Shown here piece by piece: positions 29,247 through 38,097 of a stretch of DNA of 64,000 nt. Source of the stretch: DASWJZ01 sp963792885 (lineage in GTDB: Bacteria; Pseudomonadota; Alphaproteobacteria; Rhizobiales; Afifellaceae). The notes under the pieces are model-generated. The model made no database searches. It saw only the letters and a list, made by a program, of their open reading frames with translations, and was not told the origin of the DNA. The DNA is taken from assembly GCA_963792885.1 (NCBI GenBank), contig CAWBXX010000005.1:46080-110079 (forward strand). Direction: 5' to 3'. Position numbers and translations under genes: made by a program. Each line of letters begins with the position of its first letter. The first letter of the stretch is position 1.

Positions 29247-30048
29247 GAGAATTCCACTCCAGCGTGAACGCGCCGGTCGGCCCGAGGCGGTTCTTCTCCA
29301 GGAGGAGACGCCAGGCCATGCGGCCGATGCCTTGGTCGAAGCCGCCGATCTCGCCTGCCGGGGCCGGCGAGACGCAGAAGCGCAGCTCCGCCGCGCTCGG
29401 CTCGGCCCACTCATTTCCAAGCCGTAGAAGAAAGCCGGTCACGCCCTTCCCTCGCGCACGGAGCGCGCAGCGCCGGGTGGCGGAAAGGTCGAGTGAAACC
29501 TGGCGAAGCTCGCAGACCGCCACCCCGAGGCCCGTGCAGGACAACGCCGCCTCGAAGGCCCAGAGCGCCTCCGTCTCGGTGCGCACGGCGACCTCCACGA
29601 CGAGGCCGGGGTCGACGCCGAGCGAGGCGAGCCCCGGCGCATAGAGGCTGCCCGTCTCGCGGCGCGTATCGGCCTCGCTGATCCAGAGAACAGAGGGTGG
29701 AGAGCGGTAAGCTGCTAGATGCGCGACAAGCGCCAGCACGAAGCCGCCGGCCGCCCCGCCGTCGCGGCTTTCGCGCGCGCGGATCTCATGGAGCGCCGCA
29801 AGCGGCAGGCCGCCGCCGAGCGCGGCATCAAGCGAGGAGACGCCAAGGGGAAGCTGCACTCTCCGGCCATCCCTTCTCCGGCCGCCCCCCGCTTGCAAAT
29901 CCGCGGAGGCACGGACAATGAAGCCGGCGGGCTCGTCATCCGGGGAATCGAGCGCCAGCCGGTCCTCCTCGGCGAGGCGGCCCTCGATCTCGGCAATGTC
30001 CCGGCGCAGGCGCGAAAGCTTCGCCTGCGCCACGGCGTCGATAGCCAT
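29098..30048 (-). CDS. imuA: ImuA, SOS mutagenesis cassette protein
   Basis: 316 residues of the RecA/SulA-like ImuA family. Blocks: LPLGVSSLDAALGGGLPLAALHEIRA, then FVLALVAHLAAY, LWISEADTRRETGSLYAPGL and the C-terminal WNSHERSFVE. The Walker A lysine of RecA is absent, as in this family. First gene of imuA-imuB, with a LexA box 22 bases before its start, so expression should follow DNA damage. Confidence 0.9.
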   Translation of the reverse strand: MAIDAVAQAKLSRLRRDIAEIEGRLAEEDRLALDSPDDEPAGFIVRASADLQAGGGRRRDGRRVQLPLGVSSLDAALGGGLPLAALHEIRARESRDGGAAGGFVLALVAHLAAYRSPPSVLWISEADTRRETGSLYAPGLASLGVDPGLVVEVAVRTETEALWAFEAALSCTGLGVAVCELRQVSLDLSATRRCALRARGKGVTGFLLRLGNEWAEPSAAELRFCVSPAPAGEIGGFDQGIGRMAWRLLLEKNRLGPTGAFTLEWNSHERSFVERGAGRGSESGEGRTYLEPLPASLFDRPAHPSKTARDSFRRAS

Positions 30049-30069
30049 GGCGGTCTCGGATGCAGCGTT

Positions 30070-30084
30070 GTTCTATATTTGTTC
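30070..30084 (-). promoter_or_regulatory. LexA (SOS) box of imuA
   Basis: GTTCTATATTTGTTC on the plus strand is an exact GTTC-N7-GTTC direct repeat, the alphaproteobacterial LexA operator. It lies 22-36 bases before the imuA start, overlapping the expected promoter. Confidence 0.88.
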
Positions 30085-30208
30085 TCAACATGCCACAGGC
30101 GGAAAAAGAGTCAAGACGCTCATTTCTTGGCGTAAAATGGCCATGTGAAAGCATTGGTGAGCGTCCTTCGTTGAGCCTCCGACCGCGGCGAATTGCGAGG
30201 GGCGTTCG

Positions 30209-31186
30209 ATGTTCCGGCTAACGCATCTGGACGTCCCCGACCTCGCACGCCCGTTCCTACCCGTCATCGCGACCCAGGTTCTCTTCGCAGTCCTTTGCAG
30301 CGCAGTCGCCATTGGGCTCAGGTTCCTGACCGACATCTGGCTACCGGGCGCCGGGCCTTTCGCGCTGACGATCCCTTTCGTGCTGGTGGCGACGCTCTTC
30401 GGGCGCTGGCTCGCCGGCGTGATCGCTCAAACGATCTCCTCGCTCTATGCTTGGTATTTCGTGCTGCCCATCGAAGGAAGCTTCGCGCTCGAAGATCCGA
30501 CCGACGGGCCACGCATCTTCGTGAACCTCGCCGCCGGCTTCTTCGTCGTCGCGCTAGCCGAGATGTTCCGGCGCGCGATGCGGCGGGCGCTCGCCGACCG
30601 GGAGATGCTCCTGCTCGAGCTGGAGCATCGCGTCAAAAACAACTTCTCCTCGATCGCCTCCGTGCTCCGCCTGCAGATGAACGCCGCGGACCCGGAGACC
30701 CAGCGCGCGCTCCAAACGGCGCTAGGGAGAGTCGAAAGCTTCGCGCGTGCGCACAGCTTCCTCTACCACGACTTCGACCGCACGGGTCAGGTCAACATGC
30801 GCGCCTATATCGGCGACCTCTGCGGCGCGATCGCATCCTCCTTCGCAGCAGAGCGGACCCTCCGCATCGAGTACGAGGCAGACCCGTCCTACCTGCCGCG
30901 GGACCGCGCCATCGTCATCGGGCTCCTCATCAACGAAGTCGCGACCAACAGCGCCAAGCACGCCTTCGACGACAAGACGAGCGGCACCATCCGTGTCCGC
31001 TTCTCGGAGGACTCCCGCGCCTATCACCTCACCGTCGCCGACAACGGCCGCGGGATGAACGAGCATCGGCGCCCCGGCTCGCTCGGATTGACCTTGATCG
31101 ACGCTCTCGCCGATCAGGCCCGAGGGACCATGCGCAGGGACACCGGCGAGACCGGCACGTCCTTCCATTTCGAGTTCACCCGCTAG
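30209..31186 (+). CDS. Membrane sensor histidine kinase, HWE/HisKA_2 type
   Basis: 325 residues. Three or four membrane helices of a DUF4118-like sensor (residues 15-115), then the dimerisation/phosphoacceptor motif LLELEHRVKNNFSSI (His), then an HATPase with LLINEVATNSAKHAF (N-box), DNGRGM and GLTLIDALADQ. This kinase type often feeds the general stress response PhyR-NepR-EcfG; no such partner lies nearby, so it is an orphan here. Confidence 0.9.
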   Translation: MFRLTHLDVPDLARPFLPVIATQVLFAVLCSAVAIGLRFLTDIWLPGAGPFALTIPFVLVATLFGRWLAGVIAQTISSLYAWYFVLPIEGSFALEDPTDGPRIFVNLAAGFFVVALAEMFRRAMRRALADREMLLLELEHRVKNNFSSIASVLRLQMNAADPETQRALQTALGRVESFARAHSFLYHDFDRTGQVNMRAYIGDLCGAIASSFAAERTLRIEYEADPSYLPRDRAIVIGLLINEVATNSAKHAFDDKTSGTIRVRFSEDSRAYHLTVADNGRGMNEHRRPGSLGLTLIDALADQARGTMRRDTGETGTSFHFEFTR

Positions 31187-31206
31187 CTCGGCCAAAGTCA
31201 GCACCC

Positions 31207-31225
31207 CGCGGGACGCAGTCCCGCA
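31207..31225. terminator. Hairpin between convergent genes
   Basis: GCGGGAC and GTCCCGC form a perfect 7-bp stem with a GCA loop, midway between the kinase stop (31186) and the SCO fusion stop (31231). Suited to bidirectional termination although no T-run follows. Confidence 0.45.
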
Positions 31226-31230
31226 GCGGT

Positions 31231-32214
31231 TCAGGGCCGCGAGGCGGCTATCAATTGCCTGAGTTTCTTGAGCCGTGAATCCGCGTCTTCGCCGTAGCTG
31301 ATCGTGCCGACGAATTGTCCCTCGGCATCCATCAGGATCACCGAAGCGGAGTGGTCCATGCTGTAGTCGCCATCGTCGCCCGGGACCTTCTTGTAGACGG
31401 TATGGAAGGCCTTCGCGGTTGCCGCGATGTCCTCCTCCGTGCCGGTCAGGCCGACGATCCGAGGATCGAAGGCGCTGAGATAGTCCTTCAGGAATTCCGG
31501 CGTGTCGCGCGCCGGGTCGACCGTCACGAAGACCATCCCGAGCTTGTCGGCGTCCGCCGCGAGATTCTCAAGCGCCGTCGACATCTCGAAGAGCGTCGCC
31601 GGGCAGATGTCGGGGCAATGCGTGTAGCCGAAGAAGATGGCGTAGGGCTTGCCCTTGAGGTCGGCGCTCGAGAACGGCTCGCCGTTCTGGTCGGTCAGCG
31701 CGAACGGCCCGCCGATCGGCGAGATCAGCGGGCCGACCTCATAGGTCACGTCGACGGTGCCGGCCTTCTCGAAGGTGAGCGTGCCGGAGAAGCTCTCGCC
31801 CTCGTTCAGCTGCCGGCTGAGGCCAACGAGAAGCAGGCGATAAGAGCCGGGACGAAGCTGGACCGTGCTGGCGGGCGGCACGTCCACCTCGTCAAGCCGA
31901 TGCACCTCCTTCACGCCGCCGACGTCGGTTGCCTCCTGAATCTCCACGCGATCGGCGACATCGGCAGTGGCGGAGAGGAGCCGGTCGCCCTCCCCGCCGC
32001 TGTTCTCGATCCGCATGTAGCCCGCCGCGGAAGTCTGATCCGGGTCGGTCGCCAGCGTGAACGGCTCGGCGATCGCGAGCGCGCCGGCGCGGAACTCGGC
32101 GGCCGACTGCTCGGCGCGCAGACGATTGACGGCGAGCGTGCCCGCGACCCCACCCAGAATTGCGGCGACAAGGGCCGCCGGCAGAAGCCGGCGGACCATC
32201 GGATGCATCGTCAC
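31231..32214 (-). CDS. PCuAC-SCO1 fusion protein, copper delivery to cytochrome oxidase (PCuAC ligands lost)
   Basis: 327 residues. A membrane anchor (residues 8-28) is followed by a PCuAC (DUF461) domain at about 38-155 and a SCO1/SenC domain at 160-325. The SCO copper site is intact: THCPDICPATLF and the later YSMDHSASV histidine. The PCuAC part keeps the fold-related sequence (SAAGYMRIENSGG, GESFSGTLTF) but replaces the ligand positions of the neighbouring stand-alone copy: LHEM to IQEA, MKMRPL to KEVHRL, YHLML to YRLLL. GTG start at 32214 overlaps the PCuAC stop; an ATG at 32208 is possible. Confidence 0.88.
   Translation of the reverse strand: MTMHPMVRRLLPAALVAAILGGVAGTLAVNRLRAEQSAAEFRAGALAIAEPFTLATDPDQTSAAGYMRIENSGGEGDRLLSATADVADRVEIQEATDVGGVKEVHRLDEVDVPPASTVQLRPGSYRLLLVGLSRQLNEGESFSGTLTFEKAGTVDVTYEVGPLISPIGGPFALTDQNGEPFSSADLKGKPYAIFFGYTHCPDICPATLFEMSTALENLAADADKLGMVFVTVDPARDTPEFLKDYLSAFDPRIVGLTGTEEDIAATAKAFHTVYKKVPGDDGDYSMDHSASVILMDAEGQFVGTISYGEDADSRLKKLRQLIAASRP
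31744..31803. repeat. 60-base segment duplicated at 32274-32333
   Basis: This segment of the fusion gene matches 58 of 60 bases with the corresponding segment of the stand-alone PCuAC gene 530 bases away; both encode GESFSGTLTFEKAGTVDVT. The rest of the two domains has diverged strongly. Confidence 0.85.
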
Positions 32215-32732
32215 TTCCCCATCGAACTCATTCCCTCATCCGGCGACGTGGCGCCCATCGATTCGATGTTGAAGGTCACGTCGACCGTGCCGGCCTTCTC
32301 GAAGGTCAGCGTGCCGGAGAAGCTCTCGCCCTCCTTCAAGGGCTGCTTCAGGTCCATCAACATCAGATGGTAGGAGCCGGGCTTCAGCTCGACTGAGCCC
32401 GACGCCGGCACCTCGATGCCTGCTTCGAGCGGCCGCATCTTCATCACGCCATCGACGACCGCCATCTCGTGAAGCTCGGCACGGCCGGCGATCTCGACCG
32501 TGGCGGAGACCAGGCGGTCGGGCTCAGCGCCGGTATTCTCGATGGTCAGATACCCGCCCCCAACCTTGGCGCCGGGCGGCGTCGCGCGCGCCCACGGATG
32601 ACCGATCGTAAGCGAGCCGGCCTTGAACTCGTGGGCGAGCGCATGGCCCGCGGCGAGCGCGAGGCCGAGCGCGAGCAGGCCCCGAAGAAGCCTGGTTCCG
32701 ACCAGGCGTGAACACGAAGAAACGAATCTCAT
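32211..32732 (-). CDS. Periplasmic copper chaperone PCu(A)C
   Basis: 173 residues with a signal peptide (LLRGLLALGLALAAGHALAHE). The Cu(I) ligands of the H-(M)-x10-M-x21-H-x-M motif are all visible: AELHEM, MKMRP and YHLMLM. It takes copper to the CuA or CuB site of cytochrome oxidase with SCO. Start ATG at 32732. It ends in the SCO fusion start (GTGA), so the two are co-translated. Confidence 0.92.
   Translation of the reverse strand: MRFVSSCSRLVGTRLLRGLLALGLALAAGHALAHEFKAGSLTIGHPWARATPPGAKVGGGYLTIENTGAEPDRLVSATVEIAGRAELHEMAVVDGVMKMRPLEAGIEVPASGSVELKPGSYHLMLMDLKQPLKEGESFSGTLTFEKAGTVDVTFNIESMGATSPDEGMSSMGK
32274..32333. repeat. 60-base segment duplicated at 31744-31803
   Basis: Copy of the segment described at 31744-31803, differing at two positions. 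It lies in the C-terminal beta-strands of the stand-alone PCuAC domain. Confidence 0.85.
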
Positions 32733-32821
32733 ATTTGCACTCCAGCGGCTCAACACGGCAAAGCGCGTGCGAGCGAAAGGTCTGATGGGAAGAGGATCCG
32801 TCCGTCCAAGACAGACGGGCA

Positions 32822-33202
32822 TCAGACGGGACGCGGAGGGCCACGCAACCGTATTGACGAGCGCTCGACGCTGCGACGCGCGGAAGTCTCTTGGCGCTGC
32901 CACGCGACATGCTCCACCGGTCTGAATTCGGCGAGCAGAGGCACGCGGTCGGGAAGCGGCGCGGCCGCCGCGAAATGACATCCGAACGTGCAGCAACCGT
33001 GCTGCGTGTGGTCGCTTGCCGGATTCTCATCGCCGCTCTGGCTTGCGGCGCCGAGGCAGAGCGGATTGCCGAACGCGTCGAGCTCCACCGGAGAGGCGTG
33101 CACGCCAGCCGAAAGCCCGATCAGCAGCGTATGGATGAAAAGGACGAACGCAGCCAGGACGGCCGTCGGTGCCGATACCGAATCTTTGGACCGCTTGGTC
33201 AT
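32822..33202 (-). CDS. DUF2946 family protein, copper-associated
   Basis: 126 residues with an N-terminal membrane segment (VLAAFVLFIHTLLIGLSAGV), then CLGAASQ and HTQHGCCTFGCHF, a Cys/His cluster suitable for metal binding, typical of DUF2946. It leads the minus-strand group DUF2946-PCuAC-SCO fusion, a layout frequent in proteobacteria, implying a role in copper handling. Start at 33202; divergent from a second SCO gene. Confidence 0.75.
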   Translation of the reverse strand: MTKRSKDSVSAPTAVLAAFVLFIHTLLIGLSAGVHASPVELDAFGNPLCLGAASQSGDENPASDHTQHGCCTFGCHFAAAAPLPDRVPLLAEFRPVEHVAWQRQETSARRSVERSSIRLRGPPRPV

Positions 33203-33335
33203 GGATGCCCTGGGCAAACGCCCCTTCGCTAGCGACGCGCCAGCGTCGATTTGGCCGCGCCGGCGCGCCTTTTCACCGGTGGCATGCGGCTCCATAGTCC
33301 GCCCCGGAAGGCGTTTCCAGGTGGCAAATCGTCCA

Positions 33336-33954
33336 ATGGCGTCGAGAACGGACCGCATCATCGCGACCACGGTCTACGCGGCGGTGGCACTGTCGCTTGC
33401 CGTCGGCGCCGCGCTCGCCTTCTGGAAGGAGGACGTCGACCGTTGGCTCGCCAACGTGACCGGGATCGGCGGTCCCTTCGAGCTCGTCACGCAGGAGAAC
33501 AAGCCGTTCACGCGCGACGACCTGCTCGGCCACCCGCACATCCTCTATTTCGGCTTCACCCTCTGTCCCGATCTTTGCCCGACGACGCTCTTCCTGCTCG
33601 CGAGCGTCGTCCAAAGCCTTGGCCCGGAGGCCGCACCGCTCAAGGTCGTCTTCGTCAGCGTCGATCCGGAGCGCGACACAGTTTCGGTGCTGAAGGACTA
33701 CGTCTCCGCCTTCGACGAAAGCTTCATCGGCCTGACCGGCTCGCCTGAAGCCGTTGCCGCGGCGGCGAAGGCTTATCGCATCTATTACCGCAGGATCGAT
33801 CTCGACAACGGCGACTACACGATCGACCACACGGCGTCCGCGATGCTCTTCAACGCCGACGGCAGCTACGCCGACTCCATCGCCTACGACGAGACCCAGG
33901 CGAGCGCGCGCGAGAAGATCGAGCGCCTGCTTGAAGGCGAACGCAAGCTCCTGA
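33336..33954 (+). CDS. SCO1/SenC family copper chaperone (end uncertain)
   Basis: About 206 residues. Membrane anchor (IIATTVYAAVALSLAVGAALAFW), then the SCO thioredoxin fold with FTLCPDLCPTTLF (C-x3-C) and IDHTASAMLF (ligand histidine). Start ATG at 33336 (MASRTDR). Without correction the frame runs far into the antisense of the next gene; one extra base near 33940 brings it to a TGA at 33954, just before the convergent rhtB gene ends, which is the likely true end. Confidence 0.85.
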
Positions 33955-33971
33955 GCCGGCAGGAAGCGGCC

Positions 33972-34617
33972 CTAGTGCCGCGCGAGAAGAAGCCGCGCCG
34001 CGAAGGCGCTGAAGACGCCGGCGAAGAGCCAGTCGATAGCCCGCATCACGCGCGGCGTCCGCTTCAGGAGCGAGGCAAGCCGCGAGGCGAAGATGATCAT
34101 CGGAATGGTGCACGGCAGAGCGACGACGACGAGCACGACGCCGAGAAAGACGAGCTTCTGCGCCGCATGCGGATCGCTCGCCGCCACGAATTGCGGCAGG
34201 AAGGTCACCATGAACATGATGATCTTCGGGTTCATCAGGTTCACGCCGAGGCCGGTGAGCCAGGATCGATAGAGCGGCTCCGTCGGGACGCGGCTTCGCC
34301 GACGCGTCGAGGTTCAGCGCCGAGCCGTGGCGGACGGTCTGCACCGCAAGCCACAGGAGGTAGAGCGCGCCCGCGATCTTCAGGATCGTGAAGGCGGTGA
34401 CGCTTGCGGCGAGCAGCGCCGAGAGGCCGAGCGCGACGAGCGTCGTGTGGATCAGGATTCCGGTCGAGGCGCCGAACATCGCGGCCATGCCGGCGGCCGT
34501 TCCCTGCCTGACCGCCTTGCCGAGGAAGAGCGTCATGTCCGGCCCGGGCGTGAAGGTGATGACGAGCACCGCCGCGAGGTAGGCGGCGAAGACGGGAAGC
34601 GTCGGAAGGAAGGTCAT
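33972..34617 (-). CDS. LysE/RhtB family amino acid exporter (frame broken)
   Basis: About 215 residues, six membrane segments. N-terminus FAAYLAAVLVITFTPGPDMTLFLGKAVRQG has the family TPGP motif; the second half resumes with GLGVNLMNPKIIMFMVTFLPQFV, also a hallmark. One extra base near 34290 separates the halves. Exports amino acids or homoserine lactones by family; substrate unknown. Stop at 33972. Confidence 0.88.
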
Positions 34618-34723
34618 GCGGCAACTCCGCGCGGAACATGCCGTTTCATGCGCTGCGATGCCACACGATTCTTGGCGTTCGGCGGGAAGCGCCCTATCTC
34701 ACCAGCAGGAAGGCGCGAAGCCC

Positions 34724-35221
34724 ATGACGGAAGGCGACATCTCGATCCGGCACGCAGCCGCAGCGGACCTGCCGGCGGTGCGCGCGCTCCTCGCCGAGAC
34801 CTGGCACGACACCTACGACGCGCTGCTCGGCGCGGAGTGGGTCACCGAGGTGAGCGGCCGCTGGCACGCGATCGAAAACCTCCGGAAGCAGCTTGACGTG
34901 CCGGGCACCTCATTCCTGGTGGCGGTCGATCAGGGGAGGATCGTCGGGCATATCCTCGTCGATGCGCGGAAGCCGCCTGCGCTCGTCATCTCGCGCCTCT
35001 ACGTGCTCCCGGCCCACCAGCGCGGCGGCGTCGGAGCGCGCCTTCTTGCCGCGGCCGTCGCCGAGCATCCGGAAAGCGAGCTGATGCGGCTCGACGTGGA
35101 GGCCCGGAACGAGAAGGGCGTCGCCTTCTACCGCCGCGCCGGCTTCGAGGAGGTCGGGCGCACGGTGATCGAAGGAAGCGAGCACCTCGTCATGGAGAAG
35201 GTGCTCGCCCTCTGCCGCTGA
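34724..35221 (+). CDS. GNAT N-acetyltransferase
   Basis: 165 residues from the ATG at 34724 (MTEGDISIRHAAAADLPAVRALL). Acetyl-CoA motif A is VLPAHQRGGVGARLLAAAV; the C-terminal block is LDVEARNEKGVAFYRRAGFEEVGR. General GNAT of unknown substrate. Its end overlaps the end of the convergent sensor gene by about 30 bases as read. Confidence 0.85.
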   Translation: MTEGDISIRHAAAADLPAVRALLAETWHDTYDALLGAEWVTEVSGRWHAIENLRKQLDVPGTSFLVAVDQGRIVGHILVDARKPPALVISRLYVLPAHQRGGVGARLLAAAVAEHPESELMRLDVEARNEKGVAFYRRAGFEEVGRTVIEGSEHLVMEKVLALCR

Positions 35222-36506
35222 GTCTCGTCGCTTTTGTTAGTCGGTGCGCTCCGGCCCGTTCGACCATCCTTGCGCCCTGGTACAGCTTGGCGAGGTGGCG
35301 AAGGGCTTCGTCGGTCTCGGCGATTTCCTTCGCGGTCGTTTCTACCGGCTCCATGGCTTCGATATTGCCATGCCGCGCCTGCCTTGCGTTGGAGCGAAGA
35401 AGCTCCATCGGTCGCCGAACGCTTCGCGCGACCGCATATCCGACAAAGCACGCCACCAGCGCAGCAAAGAAGATCGCGCTGTAGAACATGATCCCGGCGC
35501 GGCTCGCCGCCCCTTGCCCAACTGACCTCGGCGCGACGACGACGACCTGCCAAGGCCAGTTGACGTTCGACATCTGCCCGACGGCGACAAAGGAGTCCTG
35601 GCCTCCGACATCGACGTCCGAAATCGTCAACTGCGTCGAGCCGGACCTATGGATGAACTGTCCGAGAGTCTTCGGATCGAGTGCGCCTTCTGCCCCGCTT
35701 AGCTCGGAAATCGTGCGGAAGCGCGGCGCATTCCCACCGCTGCCCGACATGACTGTGTCGGCATTGGAGTTGGCGATCACCTTGCCGTCGCTGGTGACGA
35801 TATAGGCCGAGCCGCGGACTCCAAGGCTGCTGCGCGTCAGGAAGCTTGAAATCTGGTTGATCTCAATGTCGATGCCGAGAACGGCGGAGACTGCACCGCC
35901 GGAGTCTCTGATCGCGGACGCAAGCGTGATGCCGGGCTTTTTGGAGGTGAAGAAGACATAGGGTTCAGTCCACGCTTGGCCATCGTTCTCGACAGCCGCC
36001 TTGTACCAGTCTCGCGCGCGCGGGTCGTACTGGTCTTGCGCGTCGAGATCGTTCCTCACGACCGCAAAGTCTCGATCGCGCCACGTAAGCTCGACCTCGC
36101 GTCCCTCGGGCCGCTGGCGGACGATCTTGGTGCGCGTGCCGCCCGCGCTCTCCTCGTCGCTTCTCATGACATAGAAGAACGCGCCGTCGGGATAGCCGAC
36201 ATAGAGGCCGGCGATCTCTGGACGGGCGCGCAGCTGCGCCACAAAATAGCGCTCAAGCTCGACCGGCCGATCAGCGGCAATAACCCCTTCGCCAAGCAGA
36301 TAGTGCGCCGCGTCGGCCAGGGCCTCGGTCGGGCGGAAATAATCCTCGATCGACTCGACCGAGCCCACAACCGAGTCCTGCACACTCTGCCGCGTCAGGC
36401 CAATGAGCTCGGACCGAAGGATGTAGAAGTACCAGCCAGCAACCAGTGCGGCGCTTGCCAACTGGACGAGGACGAAGGCAAGAAGAATTCTGCGGCTGAC
36501 GGACAT
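35190..36506 (-). CDS. dCache-HAMP membrane sensor without an output domain
   Basis: 438 residues from the ATG at 36506. N-terminal helix (ILLAFVLVQLASAALVAGWYFY), a long periplasmic double-Cache domain (LYVGYPDGAFFYV, DPRARDWYKAAVEN, WTEPYVFFTSKKPGITLASAI, LGIDIEINQIS), a second helix (IMFYSAIFFAALVACFVGYAVA) and HAMP-like RRPMELLRSNARQARHGN. No kinase, cyclase, GGDEF or chemotaxis domain follows. An alternative frame would stop near 35238, so the last residues are uncertain. Either a truncated sensor or a stand-alone sensing subunit. Confidence 0.7.
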   Translation of the reverse strand: MSVSRRILLAFVLVQLASAALVAGWYFYILRSELIGLTRQSVQDSVVGSVESIEDYFRPTEALADAAHYLLGEGVIAADRPVELERYFVAQLRARPEIAGLYVGYPDGAFFYVMRSDEESAGGTRTKIVRQRPEGREVELTWRDRDFAVVRNDLDAQDQYDPRARDWYKAAVENDGQAWTEPYVFFTSKKPGITLASAIRDSGGAVSAVLGIDIEINQISSFLTRSSLGVRGSAYIVTSDGKVIANSNADTVMSGSGGNAPRFRTISELSGAEGALDPKTLGQFIHRSGSTQLTISDVDVGGQDSFVAVGQMSNVNWPWQVVVVAPRSVGQGAASRAGIMFYSAIFFAALVACFVGYAVARSVRRPMELLRSNARQARHGNIEAMEPVETTAKEIAETDEALRHLAKLYQGARMVERAGAHRLTKATRLSGRGRAPSP

Positions 36507-36696
36507 GCGCGTCCCGTCAAATAGTGGAAGCCGGCCCACGGGCCTATCCGACTGGCTACACCTATTCAGCGGTGATTTCCAACATCAGCATGCGATTTCC
36601 ATCAAGTGTGACAGGCCGGACCAACCACGCGATCCCTCGTCTTGCGCCTCCACCCGCCATCCCTATAGTGCCCAACCGCTTTCCGACGGACCCATC

Positions 36697-37928
36697 ATGG
36701 CGCGTGACATCAAGAAGGTCGTGCTCGCTTATTCGGGCGGGCTCGACACCTCGATCATCCTGAAATGGCTGCAGACGACCTACGGCTGCGAGGTGGTGAC
36801 CTTCACCGCCGATCTCGGCCAGGGCGAGGAGCTGGAGCCCGCGCGCAAAAAGGCCGAGATGCTCGGCATCAAGGAGATCCACATCGAGGATCTGCGCGAG
36901 GAGTTCGTGCGCGACTTCGTCTTCCCGATGTTCCGCATGAACGCGCTCTACGAGGGCGTCTACCTGCTCGGCACGTCGATCGCCCGGCCGCTGATCGCCA
37001 AGCGGCTGGTCGAGATCGCGCACGCATCCGGCGCCGACGCGATCGCCCATGGCGCGACCGGCAAGGGCAACGACCAGGTGCGGTTCGAGCTGACCGCCTA
37101 CGCCCTCGATCCGAACATCAAGGTGATCGCGCCGTGGCGCGAATGGGAGTTCAAGTCGCGCACCGACCTGATCGACTTCGCCGAGAAGAACCAGATCCTC
37201 GTCACCAAGGACAAGCGCGGCGAGGCCCCCTTCTCCGTCGACGCGAACCTGCTGCACTCCTCCTCCGAGGGGAAGGTGCTGGAGGACCCGGCGAAGGAGC
37301 CGCCGCCCTACGTCTTCATGCGCACAGTCTCGCCGGAGGAGGCGCCCGACAAGGCGACGACAATCGAGATCGGCTTCAGACGAAGGGCGACGCCGTCTCG
37401 ATCGACGGCAAGGCGCTCTCGCCGGCGACGCTCCTGACGCAGGCTCAACGAGCTCGGCGGCGCGAACGGCATCGGCCGCGTCGATCTCGTGGAGAACCGC
37501 TTCGTCGGCATGAAGAGCGCGCGGCATCTACGAGACGCCGGGCGGCACGATCCTCTCCGTCGCGCACCGCGGCGATCGAATTCGATCACGCTCGACCGCG
37601 GCGCTGCGCACCTGAAGGACGAGCTGATGCCGCGCTACGCGGAGCTCGTCTACAACGGCTTCTGGTTCTCGCCGGAGCGCGAGATGATCCAGGCGCTCGC
37701 CGACAGGAGCCAGGCGAAGGTCGACGGCACGGTCCGCCTGAAGCTCTATAAGGGCAACGTCATCGTCATCGGCCGCGCGAGCCCGAAAACTCGCTCTACT
37801 CCGACGCGCTCGTCACCTTCGAGGACGACCGCGGCGCCTACGACCAGAAGGACGCGGCGGGCTTCATCAGGCTGAATGCGCTGCGGCTCAGCACGCTCGC
37901 GATGCGGGACAAGCTGGGGAAGACCTAG
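36697..37928 (+). CDS. argG: Argininosuccinate synthase (multiple frame breaks)
   Basis: Ligates citrulline and aspartate in arginine synthesis. About 410 residues. The ATP pyrophosphatase P-loop is VLAYSGGLDTSIILKWL; later HGATGKGNDQVRFE and APWREWEF. From about 37375 the frame breaks repeatedly (near 37375, 37440, 37515, 37570-37585 and 37787), but each piece matches the family (DAVSIDGKALSP, LVENRFVGMKS, ELVYNGFWFSPEREMIQ, SDALVTFEDDRGAYDQKDAAGF) and the stop is where expected. Most corrections remove one or two duplicated bases, which suggests a poorly resolved sequence patch rather than a pseudogene. Confidence 0.9.
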
Positions 37929-37966
37929 TACCCACGTCTGCAAATGCACTGATTCAAGCCAAGGCA

Positions 37967-38060
37967 TTGTCATTCCCGGGCGGAGCGAAGTGGAGACCCG
38001 AGAACCCAGGGTCGATCGCACGGCGCTTCTGGGTCCTCGGGTCAAGCCCGAGGATGACAC
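37967..38060. repeat. Dispersed palindromic repeat between argG and recQ
   Basis: Begins TCATTCCCGGGCGGAGCGAAG, passes ACCCGAGAACCCAGGG, and returns through CTGGGTCCTCGGGT and CCCGAGGATGAC. The halves are complementary over most of their length. It is the familiar long palindrome found between genes of many Rhizobiales, a third sequence type in this window. Confidence 0.8.
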
Positions 38061-38097
38061 GCATCCGTGGCGCGCGCCCGCGCTTCGAGGAACTAGG

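Noticed and set aside
32988..34391. SCO protein with a long charged C-terminal extension
   Set aside because: The extension is the antisense of the LysE/RhtB gene and results from a frame shift near 33940.
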